Assembly: GCA_004173455.1 (NCBI GenBank)
Contig: SECL01000035.1
Span: forward strand, 1 to 55,736
Direction: 5' to 3'
From: Moraxellaceae bacterium
GTDB lineage: Bacteria > Pseudomonadota > Gammaproteobacteria > Pseudomonadales > Moraxellaceae
DNA: 55,736 nt
This document shows positions 1 through 7,364 of the stretch, one piece after another (position 1 is the stretch's first letter; each line of letters opens with the position of its first letter). The notes beneath the pieces are model-generated. The model made no database searches. It saw only the letters and a program-made list of their open reading frames with translations, and was not told the origin of the DNA. The position numbers were made by a program, and so were the translations under genes.

Positions 1-27
1 TTTCTTAAAGATGAGAAGCACTGCTTC

Positions 28-102
28 GCAAGGTTTAGATTTAATTACGGATCGCCCAAAGAGCAATTAAAAACATTGCTCATTTGGACGAAAATCTAAC
101 CT
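28..102. repeat. Nested imperfect inverted repeat
   Basis: An outer pair at 31-42 (AGGTTTAGATTT) and 92-102 (AAATCTAACCT) matches with one bulged T. It encloses CCAAA at 56-60 with TTTGG at 83-87, and GAGCAAT at 61-67 with ATTGCTC at 75-81. Together these can fold as one long interrupted stem-loop. Positions 103-300 hold no gene I can support. The role is unknown: a structured transcript or a replication element of the island are both possible. Confidence 0.5.
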
Positions 103-300
103 GTGCTACTACAGCCCCTAATATTATTGTATTCATCAGGGTGATATTTCTGGGCAGCGCGCCTAATTTTCTCCATATATATTATTTCATTTAAGAGTCT
201 GGATGTATGCAAATACAACGGTGATGAAAATTTTGGTTCTGCCATTTTACTGCCTTTTTAAGGTTGGATTGACCGACTTTGAATGCCCTCAGTTGTAATA

Positions 301-332
301 TCCGCTCTGTTGTTAGTCAACCACAGAGCGGA
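301..332 (+). promoter_or_regulatory. Hairpin over the alpA ribosome-binding site
   Basis: TCCGCTCTGT at 301-310 is perfectly complementary to ACAGAGCGGA at 323-332. An inner GTT/AAC pair can extend the stem past one mismatch. The right arm contains the purine-rich stretch that should serve as ribosome-binding site for the start codon at 337. The repeat could be an operator for an autoregulator or an RNA hairpin limiting translation. The sequence shows the repeat; the function is inferred. Confidence 0.55.
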
Positions 333-336
333 AAAA

Positions 337-564
337 ATGAAAAATTTATCTGGTAACACGATCCAAGATCGCATAATACGATTGCCACAATTGGTGCAGC
401 GAAGCGGGCTGGCACGCAGTACGATTTATGATCGCATGAATCCGAAATCGCCCCGTTACGATGAAACCTTTCCAAAAAAATTGAACTTGGGCGGATCAGC
501 AGTCGGCTGGCTAGAGTCCGAAGTTGAGCAGTGGTTATCCAGTTGGGCGCAACAACGCTCATAG
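337..564 (+). CDS. AlpA-family transcriptional regulator
   Basis: This is a 75-residue MerR-like winged-helix DNA-binding protein of the AlpA/excisionase type. It shows the family pattern: IRLPQLVQRSGLARSTIYDR (recognition helix), then FPKKLNLGGSAVGWLESEVEQWL. AlpA proteins are encoded by P4-like islands and activate excision or island genes. The start chosen is the ATG at 337, because homology begins there and a purine-rich site precedes it inside a hairpin; the upstream in-frame ATG at 283 would add residues unlike the family. It lies upstream of two replication-type genes on the same strand, which fits a control gene for the island. Confidence 0.85.
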   Translation: MKNLSGNTIQDRIIRLPQLVQRSGLARSTIYDRMNPKSPRYDETFPKKLNLGGSAVGWLESEVEQWLSSWAQQRS

Positions 565-739
565 AAAGTGCTGCCAGCTAACTTTGTATATTTGGCTGTG
601 CTTCTAAACCACGGTACTACGGATAGTTCATGCCACAGGCTTGTCGGATTATCCGCGCCCTGTAATGGTGCTCTATTTATGGTTTATATTCTAATTAAAG
701 AGTATATATTTTAGTGTTTTATATTCTCTTATTAATTTT

Positions 740-758
740 ATATCTATCAGTTAGATAT
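740..758. repeat. Small inverted repeat in an AT-rich promoter region
   Basis: ATATCTA at 740-746 is repeated inverted as TAGATAT at 752-758. It lies in the AT-rich 270-base gap between the alpA-like gene and the first replication gene. A binding site for a dimeric regulator is possible, but so is chance in such AT-rich sequence. Nothing else in 565-835 looks coding. Confidence 0.3.
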
Positions 759-835
759 GATCTTATTCATAGGAGTAATCACGATACTTTAAGAATAGGG
801 TTGTACAGTAAATTAAAATGATCATGAGAGAGTGA

Positions 836-1957
836 ATGAATGCAAAGCTAAAACATAAAGCCATTATGGAAGATATATCTTCTGAAAATGTTATCAATAT
901 GATCAATACTGATAGCCAGATTCATACTGATGAACAGCAGAATGTAGTGGTCTATGCTAATCCAGCACTGGAACAGATATGTCATGTCGTTTTGTTCATG
1001 GAAATGTTGTATCAGCAAAAGACACAGGTAATGCCCTACAAACTGGTAAAGATTACAAGCGCACAGCGTTATCAGTTGGCAAACGAATACAGGGGAAAGA
1101 TAGACTTCTTAAAGTTATTGAACCCAGAGGTGGACAGCAGTCGCTATGACTGCGCACATTATGATCATTTTATGCAATTGTGGCGTAAGATGAAAATAAC
1201 GTCTGCTTTGTTTCAGTGTCAATTGACAGAGGAACTGAACATCAATGGCAAGACCATAGTGGTTGCAGAATACATCAACCTGTTGGTGAGCCAGTTATGG
1301 GAAATAGTCCATTCCCCAGCGGTTAAGAAAGTGATGGACAGGCGTGTGCAACAGTCAAAGCATAACTATTTTTCAGCCTGTAAGCTGGTTGATGCGTTGG
1401 TTGAACAGTATGCACGTCTGATGGTATGTCGGGTGGATTTTGCCTTAAAACCAGAGTATCTGGAAGGGCAAACGGTTGAAACGATGCACGCTTACTTGAA
1501 TCAGTTGCTGAATAACAGACGTGGCAACTCCCTGTTTGAGCATATGGTAGGTTACATTATCAAGCTGGAGCATGGCGAAAAGAAGGGCTTGCATTACCAT
1601 TGCCTCTTCTTGTTTGATGGCTCAAAGGTGAAAGCCGATGCCATTTACGCGCAAAAAATTGGCAAATACTGGAAAGAGAAGATCACCAGAGGTAAGGGCA
1701 TGTTTTACAACTGTAATTTTGATAAAACCAAATACCGTAAGCTTGGTATTGGCATGATCAATCATTATGAGCAAGACAAGATTGCAAACCTGTATTTGGT
1801 GATTGCCTATATGACCAAGGCATCCCAGTTTGTGATGCTGAAAACGCCTAAAAATTATCGCTGTTTCAGGCGTTCTGAAATGCCAAACAGTGACTATACC
1901 CCCTCAGTGACCAGAATGGGGAGACCCCGGCGGATAACTGCCACGATGAATGGTTAA
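836..1957 (+). CDS. Inovirus Gp2/YagK-YfjJ-like replication protein
   Basis: A 373-residue protein resembling the inovirus Gp2 family (YagK/YfjJ C-terminal domain), whose members nick DNA for rolling-circle replication in filamentous phages and occur in AlpA-bearing islands. The catalytic-core pattern is visible: VCRVDFALK at about 197-205, GLHYHCLFLFDG at 251-262 (the HxH metal-binding motif), and AYMTKASQFVMLK with a downstream RCFRRSEMP near the C-terminus. The start at 836 follows a GAGAGAG stretch. The gene lies between the alpA-like regulator and a second, more divergent relative. The family call rests on motif layout and is fairly secure; actual nicking activity is inferred. Confidence 0.75.
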   Translation: MNAKLKHKAIMEDISSENVINMINTDSQIHTDEQQNVVVYANPALEQICHVVLFMEMLYQQKTQVMPYKLVKITSAQRYQLANEYRGKIDFLKLLNPEVDSSRYDCAHYDHFMQLWRKMKITSALFQCQLTEELNINGKTIVVAEYINLLVSQLWEIVHSPAVKKVMDRRVQQSKHNYFSACKLVDALVEQYARLMVCRVDFALKPEYLEGQTVETMHAYLNQLLNNRRGNSLFEHMVGYIIKLEHGEKKGLHYHCLFLFDGSKVKADAIYAQKIGKYWKEKITRGKGMFYNCNFDKTKYRKLGIGMINHYEQDKIANLYLVIAYMTKASQFVMLKTPKNYRCFRRSEMPNSDYTPSVTRMGRPRRITATMNG

Positions 1958-1988
1958 GTGTGACAGGATATTTAATCCCTAGCTCGAC

Positions 1989-2004
1989 GGAGTATCCATA
2001 CTCC
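1989..2004. repeat. Perfect 7-bp palindrome between the two replication genes
   Basis: GGAGTAT at 1989-1995 and ATACTCC at 1998-2004 are separated by CC. They sit in the 212-base gap after the first Gp2-like gene. Hairpins of this kind occur at rolling-circle nick sites and as processing signals. With a 2-base loop it may instead be a protein-binding palindrome. Function is not established. Confidence 0.35.
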
Positions 2005-2169
2005 TTTATCCACATCCAGATGCGTCCGGCCTGTTGACGCCATGCGTAACGGGTAATAGGCATCGTTGTCTCAAAATTTTTGAATGTAATGAAATTAAGC
2101 ATGATAGGACCGGTATCTGGCCATCCTTGTCATTGTTTCCCAATATTTTTTTATTTTAAGGTATGTATT

Positions 2170-3333
2170 ATGAATGTATTTAAGCCATCAGAAACACAAG
2201 AAAAGCAATTCAAGCACTTGCTGCACAGCTATCATGAAAACAGCCAGCCCAGTAGCGAGGGCGAAGCCATGCAACATTTACTCATGACCAGATTCTATGG
2301 GCAGAAGATCATGGGCAGTTCCAGCAAGGCATACACCAAGGTTAAAAATATTCCGTTCTCGCGTGAACTTGAACCGACCAAAGTGGGCTATACCTATCAG
2401 GAGTTGTTAAACCTGCCCATACAGAACGTACGGATGGCTATGGCTGCCTACAGGTTTCATCCCGAGCTTGAACTGATACTTGGAAATATTGAAGACTGCA
2501 TCTCCAAGAGTCAGTATCTTACTCATCATCTTGCAAGACTTGATGAAATCGAAAAAAGTATTAATTGCTTAAGAACGCAAGTCAGGCATCCCAAGTTTAT
2601 CATCCAGCAGCATACATGGGATGAAGCTTGTAAAGTCAGCAAGGCTGGCTGCCTGTCACTGCTAACGGATGGCATGAGGCAGCATTATGCGGTACAGGTA
2701 TTGGCACTGGAAATTAACCAGTATGATGCGATTGCCAGTAATCAGGTCGCAGCCTTGCCAGTAGTTCATGCAGGCAGCACCACCGTGAACTTAGTCAATC
2801 TGGAAAAACCACGCTTAAAGGCGCTGACCTACTTCTTTGCGCGACTGGAGCATGAGTTACTTGATCAGCGTTTGCTGGGCTATTACTATGATACGGGTTA
2901 TGAGCATGGCAAAGGGCTGTATCACCGCATTCATCTGGTACTCAAGCATGATCAGGACAGTGAATATCTGATCCCTGAAAACATGGGTGATATTCGCAGG
3001 TGCTGGCATAAAAGTGTTGTTGACAGCAAGCAGGCAGACACAACACAGATTTACCAGCTTAAATCGGTGGGTTTAATGCGTAATGGTGATGTGGACAAGC
3101 TGAACGAATTTAAGGCTGAACTGAGTGTGCTGATGTCACGGTTACACTATCGTCAGTATGAAAGCAGTGTGTTTACGAGTGGATTCCTTGTCTATCGCAG
3201 TTCATTGCTCAAAAGCAAATCCAGTGGTGGCAAAAGCAGGAAAACGGACACTACCAAGCCTGATAGTACAAAGCCTGACAGTGAGCTTAAACCTGTTGGA
3301 CATGGGCTTCTGTCAGTAGTTAGGGCAGCATAG
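2170..3333 (+). CDS. Second, divergent Gp2-like replication protein
   Basis: A 387-residue protein starting at the ATG at 2170, which has AAGG about ten bases upstream; the longer reading from 2080 has no ribosome site. I do not recognise it by overall sequence, but its order of elements follows the gene upstream: ALEINQYDAI, then YEHGKGLYHRIHLVLK (matching the HGEKKGLHYHCLFLF region), then a C-terminal YRQYESSVFTSGFLVYRSS. It therefore looks like a highly diverged paralogue of the Gp2-like protein whose second metal-binding histidine is displaced. The tail after residue 340 is low complexity, rich in Lys, Ser, Thr, Asp and Pro (KTDTTKPDSTKPDSELKP). It may be a regulator or a recruited partner rather than a nickase. 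Confidence 0.5.
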   Translation: MNVFKPSETQEKQFKHLLHSYHENSQPSSEGEAMQHLLMTRFYGQKIMGSSSKAYTKVKNIPFSRELEPTKVGYTYQELLNLPIQNVRMAMAAYRFHPELELILGNIEDCISKSQYLTHHLARLDEIEKSINCLRTQVRHPKFIIQQHTWDEACKVSKAGCLSLLTDGMRQHYAVQVLALEINQYDAIASNQVAALPVVHAGSTTVNLVNLEKPRLKALTYFFARLEHELLDQRLLGYYYDTGYEHGKGLYHRIHLVLKHDQDSEYLIPENMGDIRRCWHKSVVDSKQADTTQIYQLKSVGLMRNGDVDKLNEFKAELSVLMSRLHYRQYESSVFTSGFLVYRSSLLKSKSSGGKSRKTDTTKPDSTKPDSELKPVGHGLLSVVRAA

Positions 3334-3341
3334 GCATGTGA

Positions 3342-3378
3342 CCTGACAGTGACGTAAAAATAATTGCTCACTGTCAGG
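3342..3378. terminator. Bidirectional terminator-like hairpin
   Basis: CCTGACAGTGA at 3342-3352 pairs perfectly with TCACTGTCAGG at 3368-3378. The loop contains an A-rich run. It lies between the convergent ends of the second replication gene (plus strand) and the small membrane gene at 3389 (minus strand), which is where a shared terminator is expected. There is no long U-run. Confidence 0.5.
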
Positions 3379-3388
3379 GTTAATCCGA

Positions 3389-3613
3389 TCATTTACGCGA
3401 CAAAGCAAAATAACCTACCAGCAGTAAAATCAGTATGCCACCAATAAATTTACCGACTGACGGGAACATCACCGCAGGCCAGAAAATACCCTGCCCAAGG
3501 TTATAGGCAAAACTTTTGTAGTTATACTGTCCCCACATATGCTGGTATATCGCAAAGAAAAACCCAATGGTGGCATAAACACCAATAATCCAAGCTTTCA
3601 CCTGTGAACTCAT
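3389..3613 (-). CDS. Small two-helix membrane protein
   Basis: 74 residues, not recognised as a named family. One hydrophobic helix spans about residues 8-25 (IIGVYATIGFFFAIY) and another about 53-71 (VGKFIGGILILLLVGYFAL), ending in SRK. The start ATG overlaps the stop of the preceding 44-codon gene (ATGA), showing translational coupling. It is the last gene of a three-gene minus-strand cluster. Small membrane proteins in phage-like islands can be minor virion, lysis or exclusion proteins; none of these can be chosen from sequence. Confidence 0.6.
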   Translation of the reverse strand: MSSQVKAWIIGVYATIGFFFAIYQHMWGQYNYKSFAYNLGQGIFWPAVMFPSVGKFIGGILILLLVGYFALSRK

Positions 3614-3744
3614 TTGTCCTTACCTCCCAGTGCAAAACTAGCCAGTGCACCCAAAACCCATAGAAAAATCATGACACCAATGAATGGCAAACCAACGATA
3701 CACACCACGCCGACAATAAAGATGATCCCTGCAATGGTACGCAT
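3610..3744 (-). CDS. 44-residue hydrophobic protein
   Basis: A very small reading frame starting MRTIAGIIFIVGVVCIVG, with two hydrophobic stretches (about residues 4-19 and 20-38) and a polar GGKDK end. Its stop overlaps the start of the 74-residue gene by 4 bases, and it begins 4 bases after the stop of the lipoprotein gene, whose last codons (AAGGAG) provide its ribosome-binding site. That tight packing is the main support for its being real. No function is recognised. Confidence 0.6.
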   Translation of the reverse strand: MRTIAGIIFIVGVVCIVGLPFIGVMIFLWVLGALASFALGGKDK

Positions 3745-3748
3745 GGCA

Positions 3749-4006
3749 TTACTCCTTCATGCACTGAATCGTGGTATTCATCGTATCGCGCTGGAATGCG
3801 TCAGTGGGTTGAAGCGTGTACATATTGTTTTTTAGGCCATCTTCGCCATACTTGCTTTCAAGTTTGTCGTAGACACATTCACAGATGTCCGAGTCCACGC
3901 CACTGGTTTTACAGCCACTGACGAACTGGCGTTCGGTTTTACTGGCACACCCGACCAGCAACAGACTGGCAAGCCCTGCCAGTAAACAGCATTGAGTGAT
4001 GTTCAA
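3749..4006 (-). CDS. Small lipoprotein
   Basis: 85 residues with an N-terminal hydrophobic segment ending in a lipobox (LLLVGC, Cys at about 20), so it should be lipidated after signal peptidase II cleavage. The mature part has four further cysteines in a spaced pattern (GCKTSGVDSDICECVYDK and IQCMKE), suggesting disulfides in the periplasm. The start is a TTG preceded by GGAG six bases upstream; no ATG lies in frame before the lipobox. It heads a tightly packed cluster with two small membrane proteins. The function is unknown; similar small cysteine-containing lipoproteins occur on plasmids and islands. Confidence 0.65.
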   Translation of the reverse strand: MNITQCCLLAGLASLLLVGCASKTERQFVSGCKTSGVDSDICECVYDKLESKYGEDGLKNNMYTLQPTDAFQRDTMNTTIQCMKE

Positions 4007-4257
4007 TTGTTTTCTCCGATATTGTTCTGCATGTTTGTTATTGTCTGAACCAGCTTATTTTTAATGATGCACAGCCACAGCGAATAACAGGCATAAAAAT
4101 ACCTACTCAGCCATGTGATGTGAGCAAACTAAACAATAAGGCTGATGATTTGACCTAAGTGGGAGCGGTCAATGAAAAGGCGGAATAATGCTTGAGAGAA
4201 AACAGCAGGGATAAGTAATGCTTAGTCATGACTGACTCCTTAGCTATTAAAGAAGTC

Positions 4258-4462
4258 CTGCCAGCTCACTGCTAAATGATGGGTGGCAGAACGAGAGCGG
4301 GTTAGCAGACTGATAGCTAAGAATCAGCACGCGCGAACGCGTCCCCCTCCCGTTCCGCCGCAGAGGGGGACGAGAAAGGCACGCACAAGAAACACATACA
4401 ACATGTATCGTTGTGCGCTTAGCTAAAACGGTCTGCTAAAACCGACTGGCAATGAGTGCCAG
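4258..4462. repeat. 205-base multi-hairpin structured element
   Basis: The gap 4007-4648 contains no credible gene, but its centre is densely self-complementary. CTGCCA 4258-4263 pairs with TGGCAG 4284-4289. TTAGCAGAC 4302-4310 pairs with GTCTGCTAA 4431-4439, and TAGCTAAG 4314-4321 with CTTAGCTA 4418-4425, forming one long outer stem. Inside are ACGCG/CGCGT (4329-4342), a competing perfect 10-bp CGTCCCCCTC (4340-4349)/GAGGGGGACG (4363-4372), and CGCACAA 4382-4388/TTGTGCG 4411-4417. CTGGCA/TGCCAG (4446-4462) follows. This is GC-rich within AT-rich DNA. A replication or packaging origin of a filamentous-type element, or a structured RNA, are the main options. Confidence 0.7.
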
Positions 4463-4648
4463 CAGGGAAAGGATAGAATGGAGCGCGAGTTGAGTCAATC
4501 TTAGAGTATAAAAATTTAATTTTTAAAATGAAGTACAAAATAAATTGATAATTTTTGGACTGATAACAGAGAGCATTTCTCTATAGGGTATAGAGGTAAC
4601 AAATTAGCATAGAAATGGTTGCCTCTTAATTCTGAATCATAGAAGATG

Positions 4649-4996
4649 CTAATCCTCTAGAGACTCTCTTAAATAAATCTCGTCTATTGTGTTAGCAGCT
4701 TCCTTGAGCTGATTAAGGGAGTATGCGCTTTTTACAATTGGTTCTACAGTGACTTTAATAAGTTTGTCTTCGTAGTTTATTTCAGCATCTAAGCCCGCAG
4801 CTATAAATCCAGTATGGATTTTTTCTAAAACAGGAGTTTTTACTCGTTCTCTGTCAGTTGCTTGCCGAATATCGTTGTTGGTGATTGTCACGGTAAAAGG
4901 CTCATTTCTCCCTTTAGCTTGGACAGCATGTTCTCTTGCTACGGTTTTGATATCTCTAACAGTTGAATTTATGAAGTCATCATCATTGAAGGGCAT
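4649..4996 (-). CDS. Hypothetical protein, 115 residues
   Basis: Not recognised. The protein is charged and soluble, with no signal or membrane segment: MPFNDDDFINSTVRDIK, a basic helix-like stretch with TITNNDIRQATDRERVKTP, and an acidic C-terminus ending ESLED. Composition and spacing look genuinely coding (a mixed alpha/beta pattern with KLIKVTVEP as a strand). The ribosome site is weak. It stands alone between the structured element and the integrase remnant, the usual place for cargo genes in such islands. Confidence 0.5.
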   Translation of the reverse strand: MPFNDDDFINSTVRDIKTVAREHAVQAKGRNEPFTVTITNNDIRQATDRERVKTPVLEKIHTGFIAAGLDAEINYEDKLIKVTVEPIVKSAYSLNQLKEAANTIDEIYLRESLED

Positions 4997-5296
4997 TCTA
5001 TTAACCTAAGTCTAGTTGATTTGTGATTTATACCACTGTAAGCATTAACCATCAATATAATTATTAAATTTTGCCGTTTTTTTATATGTATAATTTATAT
5101 TTTGAGATTTTATAATCTATTGTTTGAATTTTTACAAAATTATTAGCTGTAAGGATTGGTGTTTAGAATTCTTTTGAAATTTGTCAATCTGGAGCTCTTT
5201 CTAATGTTTATCTGCCATATAGTCTGAGGTTCTTATTGTTGACAGCATGTGCAGCTAAAATCTTAAGTACGGTTGTATTTGTAGTCTAGAAATGGT
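4997..5296. other. AT-rich spacer
   Basis: About 300 bases, strongly AT-rich, with poly-T/poly-A tracts (around 5076-5110). No reading frame, tRNA or convincing hairpin is visible. It probably contains the promoter of the 115-residue gene on its left. Confidence 0.4.
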
Positions 5297-5838
5297 TTAT
5301 ATTGCTAGACGATGAAACTGAATGATTTGTCCAGCTTTTAACTCGTCCAGATAGTCAGCCCAGACTTGCATCATTTCTTTGCGCTGTTCGAGGAATCAGG
5401 TAGGGTTATAGGCTGTTCCTAAAGCGTCAGGGACGCAGTGGGCGAGTTTATGCTCAATCTCGTCACGATCCATACCAAGGCGTTCGTGCAAAATAGCTCT
5501 TGCCATTGCCCTGAAGCCATGTCCTGTCATCTCTGTTTTGATGTCGTAGTCCATAGGTCTGAGTGCGACATTAATTGCTGCATCACTCATTGGTCGATGA
5601 GGGTCATGCCCGCCAACAAAAACATGTTCATAGTTGCCTATAAGCTGTCTAAACTCATTCAGAATTTGACAGGCTAAAATATGGTTTTGCTTGGTCTTGG
5701 TGATATGGTAACGCCATTCAGCCTGTTCAAATTCTATTTCAGACCACTTGGCGGTTCTTAACTCACAGATACGGATAAAAAATAAAGGGGCTAGTTGTAA
5801 GGCGCATTTGACAACGAATGTCCCATTAAGCAGGATTC
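5297..5838 (-). pseudogene. Tyrosine integrase C-terminal remnant
   Basis: Reading leftwards from 5838, the frame gives the catalytic half of a P4-type phage integrase: LAPLFFIRICELRTAKWSEI (first catalytic Arg in ELR), TKTKQNH (catalytic Lys region), HGFRAMAR (HxxR), KLAH and AYNPT (Tyr nucleophile). An in-frame TGA at 5396-5398 interrupts it, after which the same frame continues FLEQRKEMMQVWADYLDELK to a TAA at 5297. The N-terminal arm-binding and core-binding domains (roughly 200 residues) are missing: an in-frame stop lies at 5839-5841 and no continuation is seen before the tRNA. It sits immediately downstream of tRNA-Pro in the same orientation, the usual position of an integrase at attL. 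Confidence 0.85.
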
Positions 5839-6012
5839 AGGTTATTTTAATAGGAATCTACAACGATTATTTTTTAGTTGAGGGAGAGCGTTGCTTAACA
5901 AGGTAGAAGGATGAATTTTAAAATTGTACACGGACTTGTACACGTTTGTTTATTTTTTGATTTTGTGCGTTTTTCGCTATCTTTAAATCCTAGTATAACT
6001 CATTGATTTTAT

Positions 6013-6091
<79 letters not shown>

Positions 6092-6189
6092 CAAGTGGGT
6101 TAGTTTAGCGAGTTTTATAAGTTTGTCCAGTCTATCGCTCTGCTTCTGCATTAAATTTGAGCAATTGATAAGGCTTTTAACACGATAAT

Positions 6190-7203
6190 TTAATCTGCCA
6201 CAAAGCAGTGCGTGGCTGCATAAAGACGTTCTTGCATCTCGGTCAGTGCCTGTTCTACATCGGCGAGTGTTTTGGCATTATTCCCACTTAAGGCCTGCCG
6301 CCATTTACGTGCGCCGGGTAGGTGTTGAAACAATCCTAAAATATGCCGCGTAATAATACTCAAAGGGGCACCTTCACTTAAACGCCGTTCTATATACGGC
6401 ATAAATTGCTGCATAATATCAAAACGATCGGGCGGGGTTTGCTGCCATAGGGTCATGCATTGTGCCAGCATATAAGGGTCATGATAAGCTGCCCGACCCA
6501 TCATGACGCCATCTACTTGCTGTAGCTGTTCTTGGGTTTGTTGCAGTGTTTGAATACCGCCATTAATTTCTACAAATAAATGCGGCCGATCTTGTTTTAA
6601 ATGATACACATCATTGTAGCGTAGCGGAGGAATCTCACGGTTTTCTTTCGGCGATAATCCTTTTAATAGCGCAATCCGCGCATGCACAATAAAGTGATTG
6701 CAGCCCGTTTGTGCCACGGTATCCACAAAGTTCAGCATATCTTCATAAGTTTGCTGGTCATCAATACCAATACGATGCTTGACGGTAACCGGAATATCAA
6801 CGGCATGTTGCATTGCCGCAATGCATTCTGCAACTAGCTCTGGCTCAGCCATTAAGCAAGCGCCAATCTTATTGTTTTGTACACGATCACTAGGACAGCC
6901 CACATTTAAGTTGACTTCGCTGTAGCCCCAATCTTGTGCAATTTTACTACACAGGGCTAAATCTTTTGGGTTAGAGCCACCAAGCTGTAATACCAAAGGT
7001 TGCTCACTGGTATTAAAGTCCAGATGTCGTGCCTTGTCGCCATGGATAATTGCGCCCGTGGTCACCATTTCACTATAGAGCCACACATGCGGATTAAACA
7101 GGCGTGCAAAGACCCGATAGTCGCGTGTTGTCCAATCCATCATTGGAGCGACCGATATTCTGAAAGGCTTATCTAAAAATTTATTTTCAAGTTTATCAGT
7201 CAT
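6190..7203 (-). CDS. dusA: tRNA-dihydrouridine synthase A
   Basis: A 337-residue FMN-dependent enzyme that reduces uridine to dihydrouridine in the D-loop of tRNAs (positions 20/20a for DusA). Visible features are the N-terminal SVAPMMDWT, the catalytic cysteine in NLNVGCPSDRVQ, KHRIGID, the FMN-phosphate region INGGI and MMGRAAY, and the DusA-specific insert LSPKENREIPPLRY. The length is normal. The family's HARKA segment reads HARIA here, a position that varies among Dus proteins. It is monocistronic and lies just outside the island, next to tRNA-Pro. Confidence 0.95.
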   Translation of the reverse strand: MTDKLENKFLDKPFRISVAPMMDWTTRDYRVFARLFNPHVWLYSEMVTTGAIIHGDKARHLDFNTSEQPLVLQLGGSNPKDLALCSKIAQDWGYSEVNLNVGCPSDRVQNNKIGACLMAEPELVAECIAAMQHAVDIPVTVKHRIGIDDQQTYEDMLNFVDTVAQTGCNHFIVHARIALLKGLSPKENREIPPLRYNDVYHLKQDRPHLFVEINGGIQTLQQTQEQLQQVDGVMMGRAAYHDPYMLAQCMTLWQQTPPDRFDIMQQFMPYIERRLSEGAPLSIITRHILGLFQHLPGARKWRQALSGNNAKTLADVEQALTEMQERLYAATHCFVAD

Positions 7204-7364
7204 TCAATGGAATTCTCAAAAAAATAGGGCGTGATGTTTACGCAAGGCATTACACTGTATTGATTATAATACAACTAGATTGCAACCATGCTTAGAGTTT
7301 CTAATTTGCATAGGTGATTATCCTAAAAAAAGCGGTAATGGGCTTTTATTGTGCCTCTACCCAT

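Noticed and set aside
2080-2169. Start of the second replication protein at 2080
   Set aside because: The extra 30 residues are Cys/Phe-rich and unlike the protein; the ATG at 2170 has an AAGG site and gives MNVFKPSETQEK.
3614-3835. A 73-codon plus-strand frame opposite the small membrane genes
   Set aside because: It is antisense to the tightly packed lipoprotein/membrane operon, which has better start signals and translational coupling.
6661-6700. Lys to Ile change in the HARKA segment of DusA
   Set aside because: The catalytic Cys and the rest of the family blocks are intact and this position is variable among Dus subfamilies, so it is not a sign of inactivation.
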